Assembly: GCA_034769895.1 (NCBI GenBank)
Contig: CM068367.1
Location: forward strand, 351,851,111-351,915,110
DNA: 64,000 nucleotides
Reading direction: 5' to 3'
Origin: Magicicada septendecula
Taxonomy: Eukaryota; Arthropoda; Insecta; Hemiptera; Cicadidae
The translations under genes and the position numbers were made by a program. How positions within the stretch are numbered: position 1 is the stretch's first letter; the number at the start of each line of letters is the position of its first letter. The notes under the pieces were generated by a model that was given only the letters and a program-made list of their open reading frames with translations, was not told the origin of the DNA and did no database searches. Below, in pieces: positions 33,650 through 43,321 of the stretch.

Positions 33650-35104
33650 ATGGATGAAAATAATAGTCAATTAAATAGTAAAATAGATGAAAATAATCAA
33701 AATTTAGAAGAAAGTAATAAAAAATTAATAAATGATGTTAACAATAAAATCGAGCAAACTAATAAATACTTGTCTAGCGAAATGAAACAAATAAATGAGA
33801 ATTTAACTAGTCAAATAGAACAAAGTAGTAAAGAAACTACATTTAAAATAGATGAAGAAATAACTCATTTAGCTAGTAAAATAGATGAAAGTAATCTTAA
33901 GTTTGATAAGCATATCGGAGAGGTTAAAGCTACCATAGAGGAATTTAAGAAACAAGTAAATACTAATTTTCGCCGCCAAGACGAAAAACTAAATAAATTT
34001 AGAAACGAATTTCATGAACGGTTAGAACAGAAAGTAACCCTTATTAACCAACAATTCAGCGAAGTAACTGCTGAGTTAAAAACACAAACGCTTCTAAATA
34101 AAGAAAAAATCCAGAGTACTAGGGTAGAGTGCACCCAACTGGGTGAAAATATTAAGGAATTTAAGAAACAAGTAGAGAGTAGGGCTGACAGAGACGAAGT
34201 ACATCAAAACGTAGAACACCAATTAAAGGTAATGCAGGAAGATCTGACTAAACCAATGAAGTCACAGCAAACCAAAGTCGTGAGGTGTGGCAGCTATAAG
34301 GAAGAACTGGAAAACCATGTATTCTCAGGAAACCCACATGAGAATCCTGTGGAATTTCTAAGGCTGTTTGAGGCTTATATAACTCGCGTAAACCCAATGA
34401 TGGACGACGAGGACACGAAGGACATGTTAGGCAGATTTCTCAAGAATTGGGCAGGTACGTGGTGGAAAGTCATCTCGGACAGAGTCCAAACCTACGCTGA
34501 CTTTAGAGAGAAATTCCTTGCTCAATACTGGAACGTACAGATTCAAAGAAGGGTGCCTGATCACCTGGAATTTGGTAATTATCACCCGACCATGAATATG
34601 GCAACCACCAACTATGTGCTAAACGTAATGGCACAAGTAAAGCATTTAACACCACCAACAGAGGAGAGAGACCTAGTGGATAAGCTAGCGCGTCATTTCT
34701 CGGAACGCACTAGAGTAGCAACCACTACTAGAGGAGTGGATACTCTAGAAAAGATTATAATGGTCGTGGATGAATGTCAATACCTAGAGAGGGACCTGAA
34801 GCGTGTAAATAATCAGCTGAGTAACCACTCTATAGGCGATCATCAGGAACCAACTTTCTACCCAACGAAAAGAAGAGACAATGAACGCCCAAAAGAAAAA
34901 AGGTTTACCCCATATCCGGGTAACAAACCCCAAAATCGGCAGGAATTGGAAGAAAAGGGTAGAAGTTGGAGTGTTGAAAACCGACCAAATAAAGGGTTTA
35001 AGGTATGTAAAACAGCCATAACATCTACCGAGCCGCAACCGTCTACTAGTAAAACGAATACGGGAAACGGGAAGCCACTGCAGGTAGAAAAGAAACAAAA
35101 CTAA
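33650..35104 (+). CDS. Element B gag protein
   Basis: 484 codons from ATG at 33650 (the frame is open 12 bases further, but only from a TTG). Residues 1-205 are highly charged with many N, K, E and Q and recurring KIDENN/SKIDESN phrases, predicted coiled coil. Residues about 225-385 match the retrotransposon gag/capsid fold (GNPHENPVEFLRLFEAY, then WAGTWW, then a helical region ending RDLVDKLARHFSERTRV). The tail (386-484) is basic and rich in P, N and Q; no CCHC knuckle was found. Gag forms the particle that packages element RNA. The last 52 bases overlap the protease frame, consistent with a -1 frameshift, but no canonical slippery heptamer is seen; KQN-stop (AAACAAAACTAA) is the closest. 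Confidence 0.85.
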   Translation: MDENNSQLNSKIDENNQNLEESNKKLINDVNNKIEQTNKYLSSEMKQINENLTSQIEQSSKETTFKIDEEITHLASKIDESNLKFDKHIGEVKATIEEFKKQVNTNFRRQDEKLNKFRNEFHERLEQKVTLINQQFSEVTAELKTQTLLNKEKIQSTRVECTQLGENIKEFKKQVESRADRDEVHQNVEHQLKVMQEDLTKPMKSQQTKVVRCGSYKEELENHVFSGNPHENPVEFLRLFEAYITRVNPMMDDEDTKDMLGRFLKNWAGTWWKVISDRVQTYADFREKFLAQYWNVQIQRRVPDHLEFGNYHPTMNMATTNYVLNVMAQVKHLTPPTEERDLVDKLARHFSERTRVATTTRGVDTLEKIIMVVDECQYLERDLKRVNNQLSNHSIGDHQEPTFYPTKRRDNERPKEKRFTPYPGNKPQNRQELEEKGRSWSVENRPNKGFKVCKTAITSTEPQPSTSKTNTGNGKPLQVEKKQN

Positions 35105-35469
35105 ATCTACCATTACCTGCAGTGAAACAACCCACGAAAACAGGTAAAAAGAAAGTAACAAATAATATAAAACAAGTGAGCGATAGGGAGTTCTTGTTAA
35201 AAGAAGAGCAAGAAGTGGGTAGAAGCCATTATCCTGAATGCCCGGAAATAATTTGTAAAATCAGTAATCTACTAGTACGAGCGTTAATAGACACTGGCAG
35301 TGAGGTAACCTGTGTCAGCTCAAAGTTTGTAGAAAATAATAGTCAGTTGCGTAATTGTCCCAGACTACCCGTAAAAAATTGTAATGTACAGGGAGCCACT
35401 GGAGCCAAAATGCAAAAGATCACTGAACAAATTTATTTACCTGTCAATATAAATGGTACCCAAACCTAA
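35053..35469 (+). pseudogene. Element B protease part of pol, interrupted by TAA
   Basis: Open from 35053 in the -1 frame relative to gag. It contains RALIDTGSEVTCVS, the active-site DTG of retroviral-type aspartic proteases, then glycine-rich flap-like sequence. The frame is stopped by TAA at 35467-35469; the very next codons continue the protease (VALIVPKLVHDCIIGVDTL), so this is a nonsense mutation rather than the natural end. Confidence 0.8.
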
Positions 35470-35907
35470 ATTGTAGCTCTTATAGTCCCGAAACTCGTTC
35501 ATGATTGTATTATTGGGGTAGATACGTTACTTGAATGGAAGGCAGAAATAAATTTCAAAAGAAATACCATCACGATGGAAATTGATACAAAGAAAATCAA
35601 TGTAAACATTAAAGAATTTAAGCAATGGAAGTCGGTAAGTGTCATAAAAGGGTATAGAGAGAAACCGCTAGTTGACGTTAGGAGTGACCAGCACTGTATT
35701 GATGATACTCCAGAAATCAACATCGGGACTGAGTTGAACAACGAGCAACAGAACCAAATTCAGCAACTCGTCTGTGAGTGTAGGGATGTTTTTAGAACAG
35801 AGCCTGGAAGAGCTAAGTTCTATGAACATCAGTTAACACTTACTGAAAACGCATCATTTGTGCAAAGGACTTATGCAAAGGACTTATCCAATCCCTTTAC
35901 ACTATAG
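35470..35907 (+). pseudogene. Element B protease end and linker before reverse transcriptase
   Basis: Same frame as the protease. It starts with the conserved IIGVDTLLEW block of the protease C-terminal half and runs through a linker to the edge of the reverse transcriptase. A perfect 13-bp tandem duplication (35861-35873 and 35874-35886, TGCAAAGGACTTA) shifts the frame, so translation leaves the correct frame and ends at TAG 35905-35907. Confidence 0.75.
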
Positions 35908-36568
35908 AGAAGAAGTGGAAAAAGAGGTCCAACAGATGTTAGCGAATGGTGTTATAGAGAGGGCAAGAAGTCCCTATATTAACCCTTTAGTAGTTGTCAC
36001 CAAGCCGAACGGGAGTATCCGCTTATGCCTTGATGCCAGGAAATTAAATTCTTTATTAGTACCTGATTACGAGTGCGCAAGGAGTGTGGAAGAATTGTTC
36101 CAAAAATGTAATGGAGTTAAGTGCATGACCAAACTGGACTTAACATCAAGATTTTGGCAAATTCCCATCCGCAAATGTGATCGACAGTATACGGCATTTT
36201 TGTATAAAAACAAGTGCTACCAACTTAAAGTGGTACCTTTTGGCCTGAGCACCAGCTTAGCTGCAATGGTAAGGTGTTTAGACAGTGCCTTAGGTAATGA
36301 GGTAGAGAAGTATACACTAGTGTTCGTAGATGATATTCTATGTGTGTCACAAACATTCGAGGAACACTTACAACATTTAAGAAATATTTTTGCAAAATTA
36401 AGATCAGCAAACATGACGCTGAATCTACGGAAATCAGAGTTTGGTAAGGAGGAAATTAAGTTTTTAGGTCACCGAATCTCAGTGGAAGGAATAACCACGG
36501 AACCAGAGAAGGTAAAAGCCATACAAGAATTTCCAACTCCAAAGAACCAAAGAACTGCAAGCAGCTAA
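35874..36568 (+). pseudogene. Element B reverse transcriptase domain
   Basis: Carries the usual order of RT blocks: the PIPLHYREEVEKEV lead-in, VTKPNGSIRLCLDARKLN, TKLDLTSRFWQIPI with the first catalytic aspartate, VVPFGLSTS, FVDDILCVS with the catalytic pair, and FLGHRISVEGI. All three catalytic aspartates remain. The frame is entered only because of the 13-bp duplication upstream and is lost again at an 8-bp tandem duplication (CCAAAGAA twice, 36539-36554), after which it ends at TAA 36566-36568. Confidence 0.85.
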
Positions 36569-36849
36569 AGTCATTTCTAGGTTTAGCTAACTACTATCAG
36601 AGGTTTACAAGTAAATACGCGGAAAGTACTGTTCCATTGTTGAAGTTGTTAAACAAAGGGATTAAATGGAAGTGGACAAGGGACCAAGATGAGGCGCTAC
36701 AACAAGTTAAAAGTATTTTTATAAATACTGTGGTATTACATCATCCGAGGGTAGGAGAAAGATTTTATTTGCAAACAGGCGCCAGCAATATTGCTACAGG
36801 AGCACACTTGTATCAGATAGATGAGAAGGGCCAAAAAGCGGTATTATGA
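36556..36849 (+). pseudogene. Element B RT connection and N-terminal RNase H
   Basis: After the 8-bp duplication the correct frame continues with LKSFLGLANYYQRF, the end of the RT domain, and enters RNase H. At the first catalytic position the motif reads LQTGASN instead of the LQTDAS-type sequence seen in element A, so the metal-binding aspartate is glycine. TGA at 36847-36849 then stops the frame in the middle of RNase H. Confidence 0.8.
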
Positions 36850-37491
36850 TTTGTAAGTCGCACACTTAAAGGGGCGGAATTAACCTATTTTACGACAGAA
36901 AAAGAGCTATTAGCGATAGTGCATAGCCTGTCAAAGTTTAGAAGTTATATTCTGGGTGCTAAACTTACTATAATCACCGACAATAAGGCGTTAGTATTTT
37001 TATTAAAGTGTAAATTGCTAGGTGCTCGTCTGACTCGTTGGATCTTGGCTATACAAGAGTACCAGTTTGAAATACAGTATTATAAAGGGAAAGACAACTT
37101 GGTAGCAGATGTACTCAGTAGAAATCCACCATCAGAAAACAACATGGACACAGTTAACAGTAAAAGTAGTAGCACTGATATAGGTATTTACGCGGTAAAG
37201 CATGTAACAAAGCCTGAAGTTGTTAGACGACTTAAGGAAATAGGGACCCATCAACAACAAGACAACAACAAGAGGATTAGTGTAGCTTGGAGAAGTGCGG
37301 TTACCAACACGAAACCAGGATTTTCCATATATGAAGGGAAACTATATAAGCTATGTTCCCATAAGTGGAAATTATTATTACCAAGCTGTATGATGGAGGA
37401 ACTTATTTGGGATTACCACTTGTCATTGGGCCACGTTGGATTGAAGAAATGCCATCGAGCCTTAAAGAAAGCTTCATTGGAAAGGGGTTAG
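36850..37491 (+). pseudogene. Element B RNase H end and integrase zinc-binding start
   Basis: In frame with the preceding part beyond its TGA. It contains the later RNase H acidic motifs (TEKELLAIVHSL, ITDNKAL, LVADVLSR), a linker, and the histidines of the integrase HHCC site (DYHLSLGHVG). The cysteines of that site lie in another frame, so an insertion or deletion separates them at about 37470-37490, where this frame ends at TAG. Confidence 0.8.
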
Positions 37492-38432
37492 CAAAACGCA
37501 TGAAAGGATTATTGTCTACTTGTGACCTGTGCCAGAAGTGTAAACACCCGAACTTATTGACCAGAGTAGAAATGCAAACAATCCAAGCAAAAGAGAAAGG
37601 AGAGTTATTAGCTATGGATTATTACGGGCCTCTACCAAAAGCAAAAGGAGGGGTAAAGCACATTCTAGTAACAGTAGATTTCTTTTCTAAATTTGTCAAA
37701 CTGTACCCAGTCCAAAGAGCCACGACAAAAGCAACACTTAGAGCGTTAACAAAGTTCTACATCCCACAGTATGGTAAACCTAGGAAAATATTGTCCGACC
37801 AAGGAAAACATTTCACCCATAACCTATGGAGAGAAACCTTGGAGGAACTCAATATAAAACCAATTCTTACATCAATACGTCACCCTCAAGCGAATTTAGC
37901 TGAGCGAATAAATAGAGAATTAGGTAGATATTTTAGGATATTGTGCCATCAGAACCATTCTGCATGGGTAGATTACTTGAGTTTTATTTCGGATTGTATT
38001 AATAATACATGTAATGAAACAACGGGGTACACACCTTCAGAATTATTTATCAACAAAGAACCAGTACATGTATGGACCAAAACCATAAAAAGTCCACCCA
38101 ACTACAATCTACCTATTCCATATGAGGTAAAAACCAGAATAGCAGAAGAAAGAATACAGAGAGAAGGCCAAAAGAGAGTAGAACGATATAATCGTACTCA
38201 CAAGTTGGTAAGGTTTGTGGAAGGAGAGGAAGTGCTAGTGAAAGCGAATCCTGTATCCTCTGCCATAGATAATACCACGGCCAAGTTCTTTCCGATATTC
38301 GTGGGACCTTATAGAATAGAAAAGCAGGTTGCAAGGTACACATACATATTAAAAGATGTTGAAAAAAACAAAATTATAGGAAAGTACCATGGGGATAGTT
38401 TGAGGAAATATAGACAAAATATAGAGCAATAA
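37475..38432 (+). pseudogene. Element B integrase
   Basis: The open frame formally spans 37365-38432, but its first 35 or so codons overlap the previous frame and are not integrase. It supplies the zinc-site cysteines (TCDLCQKC) and the catalytic core with D in AMDYYGPLP, D in ILSDQGKHF and E in NLAERINRELGR, spaced as expected for the DDE triad, then a basic C-terminal domain ending in TAA at 38432. All DDE residues are present; function is precluded by the upstream breaks. Confidence 0.88.
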
Positions 38433-38809
38433 AGAAACAATGGTTTGAGCCAATGAAGTATGTGAATCAAACGTAGTCAAACAAATATTCATAAATGTCT
38501 TTGAAGCAATGTTAATAAGTAGTAGTTAAATAAATGTTAGTATTGTCGTTTTGATCATTGCCATCAATTAAATCAAACTTGTGATTAAAGCATTAATGTT
38601 CATATAAATCTCTAATATGTGTATGCCATGTTAGGATTAGTAACATATTGTAATAATTAGTTACAAGGTAAAAGTAAGCAAATTGTAATAGTGCAAAATG
38701 TGTGCGAGCAAAACCAACAGTGCAAGTTTTAAATTTTAAAGAAAGTGCGTAACTTTACAACAAGAAAAAAAAATTAAATTATTTCTTAAATAATCAATTT
38801 TTTTATACC

Positions 38810-38819
38810 AAGTGGGGGT
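38810..38819 (+). promoter_or_regulatory. Polypurine tract of element B
   Basis: AAGTGGGGG between the pol stop and AT-rich sequence, the position expected just before a 3' LTR. Directly after it come TATATAACG and a copy of the short dispersed motif, then an AT microsatellite, and the 2-kb repeat only 85 bp later, so the exact LTR start is uncertain. Confidence 0.5.
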
Positions 38820-38822
38820 ATA

Positions 38823-38852
38823 TATAACGATTCATAAAGCCGACCCATCGGA
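38823..38852. repeat. Short dispersed motif, copy 2
   Basis: Near-identical to 24081-24110 (one extra C). Here it is flanked on both sides by TA repeats, and the right inverted end seen in copy 1 is replaced by an AT run. Confidence 0.7.
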
Positions 38853-38903
38853 ATATATATATATATATATAGTAACGAGACAATACTCTTTCCCTCCCAA
38901 AAT

Positions 38904-40909
38904 TGTACCTTGTTTATATCTTGGTTATTGTATGTGTACTTTGTTAATATTTAAAGGATAAGTATTTTTTCAGGGTAATATTTGTTGAGCGCCAATTTGC
39001 TATCAAAGGTTGCAAATAAAATTTATTTGTAAAAATAGTAAGTATTATCTTTTTAAAATATTATAAAGGCTTCTATTTCAGCTATAATTCGATCTCTTTT
39101 AATCTTTTATTTAATAGCCAGTTGTGATAACTAAAACTCAGCAAAGCAGATTCGAATAGGCTGCCATATTTTCTAGTGAAGAGTGTTGCCAACTTAATCT
39201 AGTTGATGAAGCAAATTCACAGTCACTGATATAGTGTTTATAATATCATACACATTTTGGTATCCCTTAAATAAAGAAACGGAAACCTTTTATCTGTATT
39301 TATTAAACTCAACTCCTTTTATTATTTTTTTTTAATTGTTTTAAAAGACAAATATAATCATTAACAAGGTCTGACTGGCTGTTCTTTACATATGCTCAGT
39401 GTGGCAGCAGTAGCAGTAGTAATTCTTATATCTCAGGATATACACATTTTCATATTTTATAATTACTAATTAAAATACAAATAGTATGTTTTAAGTTAGG
39501 TCCTTTTGACTACGATATAAACGACAGATATGTTAGGAAAAATACCAAAATACATGGGATTATAAATAATTACAAAGTGCCTTAACAAGATTATATTAAT
39601 AGTGTTACAATGTGCAGTGTTTAGGTTATGTTGATTAAATGTTTTTAAGACCTAGTTCACTTTAGATAAGAGTATTCCTCTATATTAATAGTTTTTTTAA
39701 ATGAAAATAATGTTATTCATAGATTATTTTCACAGTGACAGTTCAAAATTGTTTTAATTAAAAGTGTAAACAATGTCTTTGAGAAGTTTGGCCTAGGCCT
39801 TTGAAGAAAATTGTTCAGTTTAATAATACTTCTCTTCCTGGATAGGTTGATGGTATTTCTTCAGAGATTCCTTGGTTTACTTCTTTAGAATAGTGTTGTA
39901 CTTCTTTCTTCTATTTATTTTGTCTAGCAGTATTATTTAATTTAGTTTTATGTTCACTGATAGAAAAATTACAATCTGTTAGATTAGTCACTCTTATTTT
40001 AATGTCAACCTTTCTCGTTCAGATCCAATAATCAACTCCTTATTTAATTTATTATAACATTTCAGTTGCTAAGGCCTATCTCAGCTTTTATTGCTATCTA
40101 ATGTAACATTTTATGTTACTATGGTGCTATCTTAGCATCAACATAAACAAACTTCTAATATTTTATCTTTCATTTTCTTTAAACTGTTATAACTTTTTAA
40201 TAAAATCTTTGATCTTCAATTTATTAGTTTCTTTGATCTTCTGATGAACACTGATTATTTTGACACCACTTTTGACTATCTTCTATAACATATTTCTTGA
40301 ATTACCATATTACACTTTTAATTATTTGTCCCAAAATTATTTATTATTAGTTCTTCTTGTATTTTTCACTTCATCAAAACTATTTGACACCATTAGTAAT
40401 CATATAACTTAACCTGACATTGTTTATTATAATTTTAATAGAAATTCTTATTCAAAATACCTTAACTGTCTAAGCTTAACATGCCTAGTTTTACAAATCT
40501 CTATTACTATTATTTTGGTACTTTCCTGTTAATATAAACATTAGTGTTATTAATATTATCACACATAATATTAATCACTATGACTCAAACTATTTACTAA
40601 TTACTATTAGTAATAGATAACAATTCCTCTTAACTTCCTGTATACAATACAGTTTTTATAAATACAACAAAACCTTATAAGTAAGTTCCTAAACATTGTC
40701 CTTCTTACTTATTATTATTAACATTACTTTAACTGTAATAAACATAATTATTAGTTTTAGCTAACATGAATAAAATAATACGATAAACAATATTTAATTA
40801 AGTGTTTAATTAATTATTTCTTGAAACAAAACTATTATGTTTCTTGGTACTTTTGGTAGGAGTATTAAAGCATATTTATGTTAACAAGATGCATGGCAAA
40901 ATGTCATGT

Positions 40910-40912
<3 letters not shown>
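38904..40912 (+). repeat. 2-kb AT-rich direct repeat, copy 2 (possible 3' LTR of element B)
   Basis: Aligns with 13358-15391 throughout. It begins TGTACC and ends ATGTAACA, matching the TG...CA rule, and follows element B's polypurine tract by 85 bp. No coding capacity. If it is the LTR, element B's 5' copy is lost; if not, it is an independent repeat family. Confidence 0.8.

Positions 40913-40948
<36 letters not shown>
40913..40948. repeat. AT microsatellite
   Basis: Pure AT run directly at the right end of the 2-kb repeat. Confidence 0.9.
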
Positions 40949-40949
<1 letters not shown>

Positions 40950-43096
40950 TAAAACAATACAAATTTATTTAATTTGATTTGCATGTGTCATATATAACAT
41001 AACAATGATGTTAGTTGTAATCGTAATAACAAGAATGCGTAATATGTTTTTTAAATATTTAAATTATTTATTGAACAACATCTTTACTTATTTCGGAAAT
41101 AGAAAAACTCATTATTCTTCGCTTGTGCGATCTTTTGCATGTGACTTCTGATTGACAATTTACATTAAACAGGTTATACAGAAATCTTATTATCTAATCT
41201 TAACTATCAAATATTTTGCTCTCGGCTTACTCATTCAGTGTGGTTATCTTTGCAATTGCTTACTAATTTATTTAAACAATGAATTTACTTTTATTTCAAT
41301 TTCTTTAATCTTACTTTGATTTAATTCTTTTCTACTGCATATGCATTTTTCTTTTACCAAATAAAGATTTTTGTTAATTACTTTAAATTACTTCAATTTC
41401 AAATCAAATATTGATCTTATAACATTACGTTATATTCAAATCCTAATTTACATAAATGAAATATTATTTTAAATTAACAATCTCTCTTTACACTACTAAT
41501 TACGTATAGCAACAGTTCTAATGTCTCTCATTATAGTTTTTAATTATTGGCATTCAATTGTTATTAATGTCCTATAATAACGATTTCTAATCCTAACTCT
41601 TATTTGTGATATGCAGTAACGGAAGAAGTAGAGAAGGAATACAATCAATTATTTAGATTGTCAAGCAAAAAGGAGAAAAATTATAAAACAGTCGTTTTTA
41701 ATATGCTTTCCAGCAATAGATTTAGCAGAAAACTTGACAGTCAGCGGTTACTTTGACCAAACATGATGTGAAGCACAGTAAACAATCTATAACCGATAAT
41801 TAAACTTCTAGAACACTGCAGTGAGTAAAGAAATTAACATTGTATGATTTTTGTTATTACAAAACCCCTAGACGTTGGTCTATTTAAAAAGTAAAATAAA
41901 TCGTTGCTTTCGGCAGTAGCTCTTGTACATATAGTGGCAAGGAACACGACGAGACGCAAATTACATAAACTAAAAATGTTTTACAAAGGCTGGTCGATCT
42001 GGGAATGTTGAAACTAAAGATGACCGTTACACAGAACTTGACAAAGTAACTTAATCATAAGTTATTACAATATATTTAATGGTGCCAACTTATGTAACTA
42101 TCTGTAAATAAACATATTATGTTTAATATCATTTGATATAAGACTGTATCTATCGATTGTCACGTAAATATGAATACACAGTATTTCAACTTCTATATTT
42201 TCAATTTTTGTTACCCATATACTCTTTGTATGTGTTATATACAACGGAGAGGGGGCCACGGACTCAATACACAACAAGGTTGTTAAACGTTACGCACTAA
42301 CGATGGGGCGGCCTCAGCGTACAATGTTTCGCAATCAAATAAATATTGTTACAAGGTAGATCAATAATAACTCACAGATAAAGGCAATTAAAAGTTGCCT
42401 TCTTTGTTAATTAAAATAACAAGTTATAACTTACAGAGCAATTTTATAATTATTTGCAAACGTTGTTTTATTAGGTTTTATTTTAAAGCTAACGTTTCTC
42501 TAGAAAAGACAGAGAACAACTATTTTCTTCTGATCTTCAGAAAGTGACAGAATCACACTAGTAAAAGTTTTTAGTAACAGTACTAAACTGGCAAAGATTG
42601 CAAATAAACGTCAGTATATTACAGTAAAATTAATTTATCCGTTCGGTTTCGGTGGATGTTTAAACTGGAGTATCCAAACTTTTGCAACATACTGCAAAAG
42701 AAGGAAGTCATTATAAAATTAGTAAATATTGATTAAGTTAAAATGTTTGCAGAAGCAACTAATTTGGCATATAATTACAATAATATTGCTCTTTGTAAAT
42801 TAATATTTATTAAAATTAATAAGTGCGTAAATTATAAAGTAAAAAACTTTTCAACTTGTAACCATTACTCTACTGCTTACATTCATTTGAGCCGATTTTC
42901 CGGTATTGTTCTAGAATTGTTACTGAGACTAATTAACTATAGGTTGTATAATATATCACTATTTATTTTATATTCCGCACTGTTATTTTTCGTTGTTTTC
43001 TATTTTACTGTCATCAGTGTTACTAGTACATCTGGATAAATTTGTAATGAGTTGTGGAGTTATGTCATCTCTATAAACTCCTCTGTTAAAATCGTC
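40949..43096. other. AT-rich non-coding stretch
   Basis: No recognised gene. One candidate terminal exon is listed separately at 41617-41756. The frame 42743-43039 (98 codons, ATG) is a hydrophobic, AT-driven translation without a known motif. Confidence 0.4.
41617..41756 (+). CDS. Candidate terminal coding exon, unidentified
   Basis: An acceptor-like stretch ending GATATGCAG (41616) precedes a frame that runs about 46 codons to TGA at 41754-41756. It reads TEEVEKEYNQLFRLSSKKEK and later SRKLDSQRLL, a charged, helix-prone composition unlike the surrounding AT-rich translations. There is no start codon at its head, so it could only be an internal or last exon. No family recognised. Confidence 0.2.
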
Positions 43097-43321
43097 TTAT
43101 AGACTTTTTTCTGAATAATCCACACACCTCTTCCAGTCTACGGTTACACGGTCTAGAGCTTCTTGGGATAAAGTATGTAGGTCTTTAGGCCTAATGACTT
43201 TTTCCCTGCGCCCATATGAACTCGTTTTGATTATTTCGGCAATAATACGGAGGCAAACGAACAATTTCATACTCGTGTTCATAAGCGAATTAATCCATTT
43301 TACACAATTTACCGTCACCAT
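43097..43321 (-). pseudogene. C-terminal fragment of a Tc1/mariner-like (DDE_3) transposase
   Basis: 74-codon reverse-strand frame. Its last 40 residues, including EALDRVTVDWKRCVDYSEK, resemble the end of Tc1/mariner-type transposases, where a VTPE.W..CV.H.EK-like helix closes the protein. The N-terminal half does not match clearly. The catalytic core is missing, so it is a relic. Attribution is from memory of the family and is moderate at best. Confidence 0.4.

Larger units (their letters stand above)
33465..38903 (+). mobile_element. Element B: decayed Ty3/Gypsy LTR retrotransposon
   Basis: Forward strand order: leader motif, 34-base A run, gag, protease, reverse transcriptase, RNase H, integrase, polypurine tract. 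Gag and pol overlap in different frames (pol at -1). Gag is open, but pol carries at least five disabling changes, so the copy is dead or moves only by help from others. There is no zinc knuckle in the readable gag frame and no envelope-like frame after integrase. A 2-kb repeat that may be its 3' LTR begins at 38904. The right boundary is therefore provisional. Confidence 0.85.

Noticed and set aside
34784-35161. 125-codon reverse frame opposite element B gag
   Set aside because: Antisense shadow of gag without protein-like composition.
38433-38810. Envelope gene after element B pol
   Set aside because: No open frame, signal peptide or membrane segment is present between integrase and the polypurine tract.
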